From the NCBI GenBank assembly GCA_014843695.1, contig CM026390.1, positions 101,250,722-101,314,721 on the forward strand: a stretch of 64,000 bases of DNA, read 5' to 3'. The notes beneath the pieces were generated by a model. The model did no database searches. It was not told where the DNA came from and saw only the letters and a list, made by a program, of their open reading frames with translations. Position 1 is the first letter of the stretch, and the number at the start of each line of letters is the position of its first letter. The translations under genes and the position numbers were made by a program. This DNA is from Archivesica marissinica. Lineage: Eukaryota; Mollusca; Bivalvia; Venerida; Vesicomyidae. Positions 25,901 through 32,710 of the stretch are shown here, piece by piece.

Positions 25901-26943
25901 TATTTGTATTCACTTCCCTGTTGATGGGCAGTTCCTAGTTATATTTGTATTCACTTCCCTGTTAATGGGCAGTGCCTAGTTATATTTGTATTCACTTCCC
26001 TGTTGATGGGCAGTGCCTAGTTATATTTGTATTCACTTCCCTGTTCAGGCTGTTGATGGGCAGTGCCTAGTTATATTTGTATTCACTTCCCTGTTGATGG
26101 GCAGTGCCTAGTTATATTTGTATTCACTTCCCTTTTCAGGCTGTTGATGGGCAGTGCCTAGTTATATTTGTATTCACTTCCCTGTTCAGGCTGTTGATGG
26201 GCAGTGCCTAGTTATATTTGTATTCACTTCCCTGTTGAAGGGCAGTAGCTAGTTATATTTGTATTCACTTCCCTGTTGAAGGGCAGTGGCTAGTTATATT
26301 TGTATTCACTTCCCTGTTGATGGGCAGTGCCTAGTTATATTTGTCCTTGATAAAATATTCTTCTCTTGTTTTGTAGATTACTTCAGGCTTTCAATGGTAC
26401 CTACAAGTTATTTATTCGATTGGACCATCAGATCTCAGTCTATTCCGCAGAAAGAGATCTACTCTTCTCTCATTGGACAGAAGTAAAAGGAGGATCGCAG
26501 ATAATGCGCATATGAAATATGATTGGATGGAAAACAATAAGAGTAAAAATGGTACAAATATTAAAGCTTTGCATTTAAATAATACTCAGGTACATCCGAG
26601 TAGAGACACTGCCAGCAGTGCTAATTTAACCCCTATTTTATTACCAATTATATTTGTTGTGATAATAATAGTGGTGGCTATCATCATATTCATCACTCGG
26701 CGTAAAAAGAAGAGAAAACGTCACAAACAACAACCGGCAAAGAGAAATAATTTAGAAATAGCGCAGCAAAATTCTGTGATTTACAAACATAATCAAAACA
26801 TCTCAGTTAGGACAGGATCAAGTTTAGAACTGAAGGAGTCGGTGATTTATAAAGGAGACCATGGTAAACTTGCAGTGAGAGTAAAAGACACAAATGTCCA
26901 GAAAGATAAAAATTTATCCAAAGGAAATGGAACAGAAGTGTGA
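1904..26943 (+). CDS. FRAS1: FRAS1-like extracellular matrix protein, C-terminal 828 residues (10 exons, 5' partial)
   Basis: Joined exons 1904-1987, 2759-3623, 4274-4453, 5245-5402, 15795-15901, 20775-20947, 22124-22216, 22909-23021, 24108-24254 and 26377-26943 total 2487 nt with compatible phases at every junction. The product matches the region of FRAS1 that follows the Calx-beta repeats; motifs such as LYTSV, DSIYF, PHQDGMLPLIST, VRVPLYVSY, DHHTLP, PHQLWRATS and IAFQQTNRPVP are shared with FRAS1 more closely than with FREM2. Vertebrate FRAS1 (about 4000 residues) sits in basement membrane with FREM1/FREM2 and supports epithelial-mesenchymal adhesion; its CSPG-repeat and Calx-beta parts would lie upstream of this window. 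The last exon adds an RRKR furin-type site, one transmembrane helix, a basic juxtamembrane stretch and a C-terminal TEV that fits a PDZ ligand (GRIP1 in vertebrates). The introns are swollen by minisatellites. Family assignment is strong; choice of FRAS1 over FREM2 is slightly less so. Confidence 0.92.
1988..2758 (+). other. FRAS1 intron, no recognisable element
   Basis: A 771-bp AT-rich intron with GTAAGT donor and TTACAG acceptor. No repeat or ORF is supported here. Confidence 0.8.
2759..3623 (+). CDS. FRAS1: FRAS1-like large exon (288 codons plus 1 nt)
   Basis: Follows a TTACAG acceptor. The open frame runs PCDVHHP ... VRVPLYVSYLYAVAPI and then uses a GTAACA donor in phase 1. The first Met of the plain ORF (2789) is internal and not a translation start. 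The same frame stays open past the donor to 3760 only because of intron and MITE sequence. Confidence 0.92.
3696..3781. mobile_element. hAT-like MITE, 86 bp, with 8-bp target duplication
   Basis: Terminal inverted repeats CACAGGCACAAGACACA and TGTGTCTTGTGCCTGTG. The element is flanked by perfect TAAGTATC at 3688-3695 and 3782-3789. An 8-bp duplication with CA...TG-type ends fits hAT-type MITEs. It sits 72 bp after a FRAS1 donor. Confidence 0.85.
3924..4192 (-). mobile_element. tRNA-derived SINE, family A, full length
   Basis: The reverse complement starts with a tRNA-like head (GGTTAGCGCAGTGGTTAG as A box, then a B-box-like ACCCGGTTCG), has a conserved body GAAGTATGTGAGATGGTACG and an AATAAATAAAG tail. 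It is flanked by GATATGAGTT at 3914-3923 and 4193-4202. The head contains a small duplication of the A-box segment. Confidence 0.85.
4274..4453 (+). CDS. FRAS1: FRAS1-like exon (WGSLEHRTELEF ... KYR)
   Basis: The acceptor CACATAG joins the preceding exon in phase 1 to give API-G-WGSLEH. The exon ends at AGA-G before GTAAGG, phase 1. A SINE ends only 81 bp upstream of the acceptor. Confidence 0.9.
4473..4598 (+). repeat. 63-bp tandem duplication
   Basis: Two adjacent copies of a 63-bp segment that includes intron sequence and the left end of the TTAA-flanked element at 4575 (TTAAAGCGACACTACATC). Duplication therefore followed, or captured, the transposon end. Confidence 0.8.
4575..5108. mobile_element. 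TTAA-flanked MITE (AGCGACA family), copy 1
   Basis: Left end TTAA/AGCGACACTACATC, right end GATGTAATGTCGCT/TTAA. It has no coding capacity. The TTAA target suggests piggyBac-type mobilisation. Related copies lie at 50969 and 51849. Confidence 0.75.
5245..5402 (+). CDS. FRAS1: FRAS1-like exon (GMYVLDHHTLP ... DYSLK)
   Basis: The acceptor TTTTCAG joins in phase 1. The exon ends DYSLK in phase 0 at a GTGAGA donor. The next exon lies 10.4 kb away, after two large satellite arrays. Confidence 0.9.
5640..6093 (+). other. Intron sequence with a SINE-tail remnant
   Basis: AT-rich. Around 5955-5990 there is an ACTTGCTTCGCAATCATTG stretch like the tails of SINE families A and B. Short degenerate duplications (GAGAAAACTTTCAA, GAGAAAGCTT) occur near 5600-5735. 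Nothing else is supported. Confidence 0.5.
6104..6391 (-). mobile_element. tRNA-Thr-like SINE, family C, copy 1
   Basis: The reverse complement begins with a recognisable tRNA-like head: GTCCAGTGGTTAACACGC, anticodon arm CTGGA-CTTGTAA-TCCAG (TGT, Thr-like) and GGTTCGATCC. A body with AGACTCTAGAATGGGTCTC follows. Flanked by TGGACATGTG at 6094-6103 and 6392-6401. The tRNA part has no proper 3' acceptor stem, so it is not a tRNA gene. Confidence 0.85.
6480..7814. repeat. 16-bp minisatellite with 160-bp higher-order structure
   Basis: About 83 copies of two 16-mers, GTTAGTTACATTCACT and GTTGGATGCATTCACT, and close variants. Between about 6701 and 7340 a ten-unit block of 160 bp recurs about four times. 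The reading frames are open by chance (YIHCWMHS repeats). Confidence 0.93.
7815..8610 (+). other. Intron, no supported element
   Basis: A three-copy duplication around GCAGCCAC(A/C)TGTGCTAA at about 8057-8105 and a short TA tract near 8520-8532. Otherwise unique sequence. Confidence 0.5.
8615..8852. mobile_element. piggyBac-like MITE (TTAA/CCC ends), copy 1
   Basis: Flanked by TTAA at 8611-8614 and 8853-8856. The ends CCCTTTCAACACC and GGTTGAATGGG begin CCC as in piggyBac. Inside is a 40-odd-bp near-palindrome centred on GAGCCGGCTCGTAACGAGCC. A second, oppositely oriented copy lies at 50407. Confidence 0.75.
8857..10390 (+). other. Intron, largely unique AT-rich sequence
   Basis: Contains a poly-C tract at about 9310-9325 and no gene or repeat I can support. 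Small ORFs here lack family resemblance. Confidence 0.5.
10391..14475. repeat. 49-bp satellite, about 4.1 kb
   Basis: About 83 units of GATACTAATACATGTATAGC-TAGTAATCCCCACTGC-ATATATACACGGA. Two main variants differ at the TATAGCTAG / TACCACAAG block, and a few units carry an extra AC. Each unit has a CTAAT branch-point-like motif and a palindromic ATACATGTAT. The minus-strand ORFs here are artefacts. Confidence 0.95.
14588..14713. mobile_element. Short palindromic element (possible MITE)
   Basis: Imperfect inverted ends TAGGTTCTGGAGGTTA and TAATAACCTAGAACCCTA surround a perfect palindrome CAATCTCAAGCTTGAGATTG. No clear target duplication. Confidence 0.4.
14794..15025 (+). mobile_element. tRNA-derived SINE, family B, full length
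   Basis: A-box-like GATAGCGCAGTGGTAGCGCG, B-box-like GGAGTTTGAACCC, body GGCGATGGATTCCATCAGGA and tail TTTCGCAATCGAGCTAAATA. Flanked by AACCCAAGTA at 14784-14793 and 15026-15035. The 66-aa ORF on this strand is SINE sequence. Confidence 0.85.
15036..15778 (+). other. Intron upstream of FRAS1 exon 15795
   Basis: A direct duplication around TAGCACCATAAACCCTAATA (15209 and 15288) and four short ACTTAACGGATA-type units at 15529-15572. Nothing else is supported. Confidence 0.5.
15795..15901 (+). CDS. FRAS1: FRAS1-like exon whose 3' end founded a minisatellite
   Basis: After acceptor TCTGCAG the exon reads DYTGEYMVELIPCTVQ ... ACTAHQPLR and ends at CCG before GTAAGT, phase 2; the split Arg codon is completed by the next exon (R-FDVPIAFQQ), as in FRAS1. 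If the first donor is skipped, the exon frame meets TAA inside the donor itself (CGG-TAA-GT), so only the first copy gives a normal protein. The last 60 nt of the exon plus the donor are repeated about 36 times immediately downstream. Confidence 0.9.
15841..17851 (+). repeat. Exon-edge minisatellite: FRAS1 exon end plus donor, about 36 copies
   Basis: The units are 45 bp (CATGTACAGCCCACCAACCA-CTCCG-GTAAGT plus a short spacer) or 69 bp, the longer form also containing CAACACAGGGCTACTCAATA. Both contain the last codons of FRAS1 exon 15795-15901 and its donor. Nearly every copy keeps CCG/GTAAGT or a close variant (CTG, TTAAGT). Units divisible by three make long ORFs in several frames, none in the exon frame. 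Confidence 0.95.
17852..18153. repeat. 43-bp minisatellite, left part
   Basis: Units of TGTGACTGCCTGAACAAGTA-TAATGCATCTGTACATTAAACCA directly continue the exon-edge array and run into the assembly gap. Confidence 0.9.
18154..19153. other. Assembly gap, exactly 1000 N
   Basis: A round-number run of N inside the 43-bp array. ORFs spanning it are meaningless. Confidence 0.99.
19154..19720 (+). repeat. Copy of 17374-17940 after the gap
   Basis: Identical, base for base as far as I can compare, to 17374-17940 (offset 1780), including about ten exon-edge units and the junction to the 43-bp array. This is either a recent duplication or an assembly duplicate. Confidence 0.88.
19641..20693. repeat. 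43-bp minisatellite, right part
   Basis: About 24 further units of the same 43-bp repeat. It ends about 80 bp before FRAS1 exon 20775. Confidence 0.93.
20775..20947 (+). CDS. FRAS1: FRAS1-like exon (FDVPIAFQQTNRPVP ... HVAFSK)
   Basis: The acceptor TTTCCAG completes the Arg codon in phase 2. The exon ends AAA-G before GTATGA, phase 1. The longer ORF 20749-21033 extends into flanking intron on both sides. Decayed copies of this exon's end follow the donor. Confidence 0.9.
20936..21020 (+). repeat. Decayed copies of a FRAS1 exon end
   Basis: The exon end GCTTTCTCTAAAG plus GTATGAATAAAGG is followed 36 bp later by GCTTCTCTAAAGATGCAAATAAAGG, and more degenerate copies occur near 21680, 21727 and 22057. 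Confidence 0.65.
21034..22123 (+). other. FRAS1 intron between exons 20947 and 22124
   Basis: Contains a short duplication of GAGACCATTAATTGAGCC at 21076-21115, a 58-bp perfect inverted repeat at 21765-21822 and the decayed exon-end copies. No ORF is supported. Confidence 0.5.
21765..21822. repeat. Perfect inverted repeat, 28-bp arms
   Basis: Two perfect 28-bp arms, from AGAATATTAGGTTACTGTC to its complement, separated by only 2 nt. It would form a long hairpin in RNA. Confidence 0.9.
22124..22216 (+). CDS. FRAS1: FRAS1-like exon (DKIYGRVLWSPEQ ... FICA)
   Basis: Acceptor GCAACAG, phase 1. Encodes YGRVLWSPEQDLKDAY and LEKVFICA, typical of FRAS1. Donor GTAAGC, phase 1. Confidence 0.9.
22359..22448. 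mobile_element. hAT-like MITE, copy 2
   Basis: Starts CACAGACACAAATATTAC and ends TGTGTCTTGTGCCTGTG, like the copy at 3696. Flanks ATAGAACC and GTAGAACC match at 7 of 8 positions. Confidence 0.75.
22449..22908 (+). other. FRAS1 intron, no supported element
   Basis: AT-rich intron; nothing recognisable apart from the MITE before it. Confidence 0.5.
22909..23021 (+). CDS. FRAS1: FRAS1-like exon (GRDGHIPTYDPTG ... RFLIL)
   Basis: Acceptor GCTGTAG, phase 1. Encodes DPTGTVYNNGAQFGCIQP, matching the family. Donor GTATGT, phase 0. Only 113 nt long, so it is masked in an ORF scan by a spurious minus-strand ORF. Confidence 0.9.
23022..23536 (+). other. FRAS1 intron, no supported element
   Basis: AT-rich. 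A SINE follows at 23537. No coding signal. Confidence 0.5.
23537..23811 (-). mobile_element. tRNA-derived SINE, family A, copy 2
   Basis: Same head, body and tail as 3924-4192. Flanks TTGCACAGATA (23526-23536) and TTGCACAAGATA (23812-23823) are a slightly decayed target duplication. It has the same A-box duplication. Confidence 0.82.
24108..24254 (+). CDS. FRAS1: FRAS1-like exon (DRGAPHVTNK ... VDPLYK)
   Basis: Acceptor CTTGCAG, 49 codons, donor GTGAGG, phase 0 on both sides. Encodes VPFEAQFVSEN and GGVDGFTISVDPLYK, matching FRAS1. A 41-43-bp array begins about 95 bp after the donor. Confidence 0.9.
24350..25397. repeat. 41-43-bp minisatellite
   Basis: About 25 units of TCCACTGAACATCCATTCAC-ACGGGTAGATAACTGGGTAGA, with a second variant ACAACCTTCCAGACA in the right half. 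It lies in the last-but-one FRAS1 intron region. The minus-strand ORFs are artefacts. Confidence 0.92.
25455..25503. mobile_element. Possible fragment of the hAT-like MITE
   Basis: TTAACATTACTTACTATATG-ACCATAGGGCAAAA resembles the interior of the MITE at 3696, but the terminal repeats are missing. Confidence 0.4.
25505..26343. repeat. 41-bp minisatellite
   Basis: About 20 units of CAGTGCCTAGTTATATTTGT-ATTCACTTCCCTGTTGATGGG, with a CAGGCTGTT insertion in some. It ends 33 bp before the acceptor of the FRAS1 terminal exon, so the polypyrimidine tract of that exon sits at the array edge. Confidence 0.92.
26377..26943 (+). CDS. FRAS1: FRAS1-like terminal exon: furin site, membrane anchor, cytoplasmic tail
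   Basis: After acceptor TTTTGTAG the exon reads ITSGFQWYLQVIYSIGPSD and then RRKR-S at 26446-26457, a textbook furin consensus. A hydrophobic helix rich in Ile and Val follows (about 26629-26697), then the stop-transfer RRKKKRKRHK, a polar cytoplasmic tail of about 80 residues and a terminal GNGTEV before TGA. Vertebrate FRAS1 is a type I membrane protein that can be shed and that binds the PDZ protein GRIP1 through its C-terminus. Shedding and PDZ binding here are inferred from the motifs. Confidence 0.92.
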   Translation: MTSGFQWYLQVIYSIGPSDLSLFRRKRSTLLSLDRSKRRIADNAHMKYDWMENNKSKNGTNIKALHLNNTQVHPSRDTASSANLTPILLPIIFVVIIIVVAIIIFITRRKKKRKRHKQQPAKRNNLEIAQQNSVIYKHNQNISVRTGSSLELKESVIYKGDHGKLAVRVKDTNVQKDKNLSKGNGTEV

Positions 26944-27920
26944 TATTTTTGTGTAGTTCTTTGTCAAATGTGTAAATGTTGGTGTGGTTTATTTATTTGT
27001 GTTTGTAAGGTACAGAGAAACCCCTCAAAACCAGAAACCCCTCTAAACTGGAATGCCGAAAAGATTTTATTAAAAATAGGTGCATTTTCAACTGTAATTT
27101 ACCCCTGTAAGCTGCACAGCAACTGTCAGCTATTTTTTTTCAGAATAATATTTGTACACTTAAAATTGACCTTTCTGCCGATTTTGATTGACAGCTGGCG
27201 TTAGCCAATCGCATCGCACCATTCATGCACACCCTCGGCAACGGTTTATCGCCGCCATCTTGTTAGACAAACAATGCATATTAGACAAACTAGTAACGAG
27301 TAGACAAATTTGAAAAGGTGTGAATTTGATCGAAAATACGGGTTTAAAATTGTTTTAATGATGTTGAAAATGTGTAGCTTTGGTGTGTGGGTTAGTTATA
27401 GTACAAAATTAGTCGATATCCTGGTGATCGACGTTAAATTCAACCCATTTCAAAATCCTTGGACAAATCTAAGTGTGTATATGAACCACAAAATACCAGA
27501 CAGCTGCTTTAAAAACAATGCATCTATAAAAACACCAACTGACCCCATATAGTCATTCTTTTATCGCAAACACAGCAATCAAATTTAAGCGTGTCACACT
27601 GTTTATTGGGAGTAATCAACAACTTACCGACTACTGGTACATCACAGAGACCGCCGACATAATATCCCGATAGGGGCCTACTGCTATTATCAAGATCATA
27701 GTATTGCACATCGGAATTTAGCACTGATTGTGCTAATAATTGGTCAATTATAAAATGTGTGCACACAATTATAGTATTGATTACTACACTGAGTCATTGT
27801 TTTATCGTTCTGTCAGACAAACGAGTTATTTAGTAAAATTTTAATCAAATCTGATAACGAGTGATCGTGATCTGAAATTATTTTTTGAAATATAATTACA
27901 AATTAATTAATGTCATTGAC

Positions 27921-28110
27921 AATGGTGAAAAGATGTAGTTACGGGCTGTGTGACAGTGATAGTAGATATCCAGATCGATTGATAGGTGAAGTTTAATTTG
28001 TGCCATTTCCAAAACCTAAGACAAATCTTGAAAAATGTCTAAGGTGTATTAAGTTGTGTGGACGACCAAACGACCAGCTGAATACAGCCAAAATTAATGC
28101 AAACATATAT
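27921..28110 (+). pseudogene. THAP-type zinc-finger fragment, broken
   Basis: Reads MVKRCSYGLCDSDSRYPDRL, then a stop and frame change, then FVPFPKPKTNLEKCLR and KLCGRPNDQLN. C-x4-C, the PFPKPK block and the Cys after it resemble animal THAP domains. The stop within the domain and the absence of the second metal pair indicate a relic. The same segment recurs at 53555-53715 with a deletion. Confidence 0.55.
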
Positions 28111-28346
28111 ATTTGCACACAAGTAAGTTGAAATTAATTTATTTATGCATAATAAAATATTTCGAAAAAATATATTCTGCATTTATAGATCTATTGTTCA
28201 CAAGAGTGGTAATGGTGATTAAAATTATACATGTGGTTCATACATATTGTCATGGATGGTGGACTAGGGATCAGATAGTAGTAATAGTACCCATGCATGT
28301 GCAGAGCTGTGGGATTCCCATATTAGCTCAGTGAACGTACCGGTGT

Positions 28347-28697
28347 TCAGTTTTTGCTTCTAGGAGGCATAGGGTCGAGTCTCTCAAGACAGTGGCATAT
28401 TTCATTTCTTTTAATGTCAAAGTTGACACGATGTGGTTGTTCACTCTTCCGTTGACTGCGAAAGCATTTTCCACGAACACTTAACACGTCCTCATCCGTT
28501 AAATATATCTGTACATTAGAGAAATAAGCTTCACTGAAGAACCTAAACACTTGTTGACTTGCTTTCAACAAGATATTAATATCTGGGTAAAATAAAACCG
28601 AGAAATTCGACGGAATTTTATCTAGATCAACTCGATGCAGGTCTGCGTTAGACGCCATTTTGTTAGATAGCTTGTCTCGCGTGGTTACAGCGAGCAC
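28347..28697 (-). pseudogene. ORF fragment of the THAP-type element
   Basis: 116 codons including DEDVLSVRGKCFRSQRKSEQPHRV. This resembles the segment that precedes SWIM-type zinc fingers in some invertebrate mobile-element proteins; that is recalled, not tested. It is opposite in orientation to the THAP-like segment. The copy at 54050-54290 is frameshifted. Confidence 0.4.
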
Positions 28698-28959
28698 CTG
28701 TAACTATGGGGGGGGCGTGCCTAAGTAGCGTTTGCAATTGATCAGTTCTTTACTAAATGCCAAACTATAAACATGTCTCAGCCCCCTTCTAAGCATTGCA
28801 GAGAAGAATTGTTAAGAGAAATCTACCCCATTATGAAAACTCCTCTAAACCAACAACCCCTGACCTCTAATCCAGTGGCTGCTCGGATTAGAGGGGTTTC
28901 ACTGTACTATTTATGTGGATATTGAATGTTAATGAACTTGGGCAGTGTTTACATTATCG

Positions 28960-30430
28960 AACTCTAATGTAAATCACACGATCTTGTGAATAATGTGCAA
29001 ACATTCATAGACCTTCATGAATAATGTGCAAATATTCATAGACCTTCATGAATAATGTGCAAACATTCATAGACCTTCATGAATAATGTGCAAACATTCA
29101 TAGACCTTCATGAATAATGTGCAAACATTCAGACCTTCGTGAATAATGTGCAAACATTCATAGACCTTCATGAATAATGTGCAAACATGCATAGAATCTC
29201 ATGAATGTGTTAACATTCCTAGATTCTCATGAATAATGTTCAAGCATTCATTGATTCTCATGATAATGTTCAAGCATTCATAGACCTTCAGGAATAATGT
29301 ACAAACATTCATAAACCTTCATGAATAATGTACAAACATTCATAGACCTTCATGAATGATCTACAAACATTCATAGATTATCATGAATGATCTACAAACA
29401 TTCATAGATTATCATGAATGATGTACAAACATTCATAGATTATCATGAATGATTTACAAACATTCATAGATTATCATGAATGATGTACACACATTCATAG
29501 ATTATCATGAATGATGTACACACATTCATAGATTCTCATGAATGATGTACACACATTCATAGATTATCATGAATGATGTACAAACATTCATAGATTATCA
29601 TGAATGATGTACACACATTCATAGATTATCATGAATGATGTACAAACATTCATTGATTATCATGAATGATTTACAAATATTCATAGATTATCATGAATGA
29701 TCTACAAACATTCATAGATTATCATGAATGATCTACAAACATTCATAGATTATCATGAATGATGTACAAACATTCATTGATTATCATGAATGATGTACAA
29801 ACATTCATTGATTATCATGAATGATGTACAAACATTCATTGATTATCATGAATGATGTACACACATTCATAGATTATCATGAATGATCTACAAACATTCA
29901 TAGATTATCATGAATGATGTACAAACATTCATAGATTATCATGAATGATGTACAAACATTCATTGAACAAAAACAACACAAATTATCATGAATGATTTAC
30001 AAATATTCATAGATTATCATGAATGATCTACAAACATTCATAGATTATCATGAATGATGTACACACATTCATAGATTATCATGAATGATGTACAAACATT
30101 CATTGATTATCATGAATGATTTACAAATATTCATAGATTATCATGAATGATCTACAAACATTCATAGATTATCATGAATGATGTACAAACATTCATAGAT
30201 TATCATGAATGATGTACAAACATTCATAGATTATCATGAATGATTTACAAATATTCATAGATTATCATGAATGATCTACAAACATTCAGATTATCATGAA
30301 TGATGTACACACATTCATAGATTATCATGAATGATTTACAAACATTCATAGATTATCATGAATGATGTACAAACATTCATTCATTATCATGAATGATTTA
30401 CAAATATTCATAGATTATCATGAATGATGT
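28960..30430. repeat. 31-bp minisatellite between the two genes
   Basis: About 46 units of TTCATAGATTATCATGAATG-ATGTACAAACA. The left edge has an earlier variant (AATAATGTGCAAACATTCAT). TCATGA palindromes recur in every unit. Confidence 0.93.
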
Positions 30431-30639
30431 GCAATGCTATTTATTCCTCAGTTTCATCTTGTCATCCATTACTTACTTGAGAACACATTTCAGCCAGTAC
30501 AGACTGGCCATATTGTAAACATTTAATCATGGTTTATGGATCGTAGTTAATGTAAACAAATCACAATATTTAAATCCCGACATGTACCATTATAATTTGT
30601 AGTAATCCTCAACATTTGAATGGGACCAATGCTCCCTGA

Positions 30640-31020
30640 TTGACACAGTCAGTCTATTTCAGATTGACACTTATCAGTCTATGTCAAATTGACACCATCA
30701 GGCTATGTCTGATTGGCACTGTCAGTCTATGTCAGATTGACACCATCAGGCTATGTCTGATTGGCACTGTCAGTCTATGTCAGATTGACACCATCAGGCT
30801 ATGTCTGATTGGCACTGTCAGTCTATGTCAGATTGACACTGGCTATCTATGTCGGATTGACACTCTCATTCTATTTGTGATTGACACCATCAGGCTATGT
30901 CTGATTGGGACTGGTAATCTATGTCAGATTGACTCTGTCAGTCTATGTCTGATTGACACCATCAGGTTATGTATGATTGACTCTGTCACAGTATATGTCT
31001 GATTGACTCCATCAGGCTAT
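30640..31020. repeat. 24-bp minisatellite
   Basis: Alternating 24-bp units GATTGACACCATCAGGCTAT and GATTGGCACTGTCAGTCTAT, about 15 copies. The 120-aa plus-strand ORF is a by-product. Confidence 0.88.
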
Positions 31021-31845
31021 GATTCTGTAAACCGCTAATGACCAATGTTCCCAATATTATATCTGTCAGTTGTGTACAACCACCATGATCAACCAGCTTA
31101 CATCCATTACGCTGGAAGGATGTATCACATATTTACTAGGGTTATGTGGCGGGTGTTATATTTTTTTGCACATTGTTTTTATAATTGCATCTTATTAATT
31201 AATAAGATATCAAATATTAAAATACCGGTACAAGACAGCATTTAGGGGCTCCTGTCGTAGAGTGTAACATCTTGTTTGCATAAAGTAGAATTTGATTCTT
31301 TCTAGTGGTTGGCAAGTCTATCCATGTGCCTGCCCATGTATTAAAAGAAATGCTCGAAGGGCCATATGGGGGGGGGTCTTCATTCTTCATTCAATATCTA
31401 TAAAACTGTATGACCGTAGCTGTAGGCACACACATGACATCATGAATCAATGTTCACTATGTGATTTGTGAATTGTTTCTACTGTATCAGTGGAAGTCTG
31501 TACACATAAGCCATGATTAGACCAATGAAATATTAGCAACAAGAAATCCATGTCAAGTATTACATGCACTAATGTAAAAATTGTATGTTTAACATGACAG
31601 TTATGTCACTCAAATTATATTGTCTGCAAATGCACAACATTTCCTATATATTTATCGATCATATAACGCAGTGTGAAGATTAATTCACAACTCGGTAGAG
31701 TAAGATCACTTCAAAAAGAAACGTGACGGTCTAGTACAATAGGAGAGTATCACAGTCTATGTTAAATGGACATGTTGTTCTTTGAAGCACACGATGGAAG
31801 TATATTCCACTGACTGAGGAACATTGAAAGCCATCATTGTTAATC
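31021..31845. other. Intergenic, no gene seen
   Basis: Unique AT-rich sequence with one 20-bp palindrome at 31189-31208 (ATCTTATTAATTAATAAGAT). No coding or RNA gene can be supported. Confidence 0.5.
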
Positions 31846-31975
31846 ATGGCTAGCAATTCATGGCTTGTGATTCATGGCTAGTGAGTCATGGCTAGCAATT
31901 CATGGCTTGTGAATCATGGCTAGTGATTCATGGCTAGTGATTCATGACTTGCGATTCATAGCTAGGAATTCATGG
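31846..31975. repeat. 14-bp short tandem repeat
   Basis: About nine units of GATTCATGGCTAGT and variants. Confidence 0.8.
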
Positions 31976-32089
31976 TTACTGCCAAGCATGATCATTTTGC
32001 TACATCTTATGGTAAACTTGTACACTATCAGCAAGTCAAATGTATATAAATCTTCTGAAAACTACTCTTCTTGCAATATTTTCACAATT

Positions 32090-32710
32090 AACCACAGTTG
32101 GTTTGGGTAGTAGTCTGGGTGCAGTTGGTTTGGGTAGTAGTCTGGGTGCAGATGGTTTGGGTAGTAGTCTGGGTGCAGTTGGTTTGGGTAGTATTCTGGG
32201 GGCAGTTGGTTTGGGCAGTATTCTGGGCGCAGTTGGTTTGGGCAGTATTCTGGGAGCAGTTGGTTTGGTCAGTATTCTGGGCGCAGTTGGTTTGGGCAGT
32301 ATTCTGGGCGCAGTTGGTTTGGGCAGTATTCTGGGAGCAGTTGGTTTGGGCAGTATTCTGGGAGCAGTTGGTTTGGGCAGTATTCTGGGCGCAGTTGGTT
32401 TGGGCAGTATTCTGGGGGCAGTTGGTTTGGGCAGTAGTCTGGGTGCAGTTGGTTTAGGCAGTATTCTGGGGGCAGTTGGTTTGGGCAGTTTTCTGGGGGC
32501 AGTTGGTTTGGGCAGTTTTCTGGGGGCAGTTGGTTTGGGCAGTATTCTGGGCGCAGTTGGTTTGGGCAGTATTCTGGGAGCAGTTGGTTTGGGCAGTATT
32601 CTGGGTGCAGTTGGTTTGGGCAGTATTCTGGGAGCAGTTGGTTTGGGCAGTATTCTGGGCGCAGTTGGTTTGGGAGCAGTTGGTTTGGGCAGTAGTCTGG
32701 GGGCAGTCTC
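32090..32710. repeat. 27-bp G-rich minisatellite
   Basis: About 23 units of GGTTTGGGCAGTATTCTGGG-CGCAGTT. All three plus frames and two minus frames stay open because the unit is 9 codons long. GGG runs make the plus strand a G-quadruplex candidate. Confidence 0.93.

Larger units (their letters stand above)
27170..28722 (+). mobile_element. 1.5-kb element with degenerate THAP-like segment, copy 1
   Basis: Collinear with 52811-54349 over its whole length. The left end AATTGACCTTTCTGC matches copy 2; the right terminal GAAAGG is missing here. Internal features: THAP-like segment at 27921-28110 and a minus-strand ORF at 28347-28697. Confidence 0.75.
27013..28904. mobile_element. pogo/Tigger-like element interrupted by a THAP-type element
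   Basis: Left end TA/CAGAGAAACCCCTC, right end GAGGGGTTTCACTG/TA. The outer parts (27013-27169, 28723-28904) have no coding capacity. The 1.5-kb segment between them is a copy of the element at 52811-54349, so the pogo-like element was the host of a later insertion. Confidence 0.65.

Noticed and set aside
26944..28160. FRAS1 polyadenylation signal
   Set aside because: The first clear AATAAA lies within a transposon more than 1 kb downstream; I cannot assign the transcript end.
28347..28697. A functional single-exon gene
   Set aside because: It lies inside a repeated transposable element and the second copy is frameshifted.
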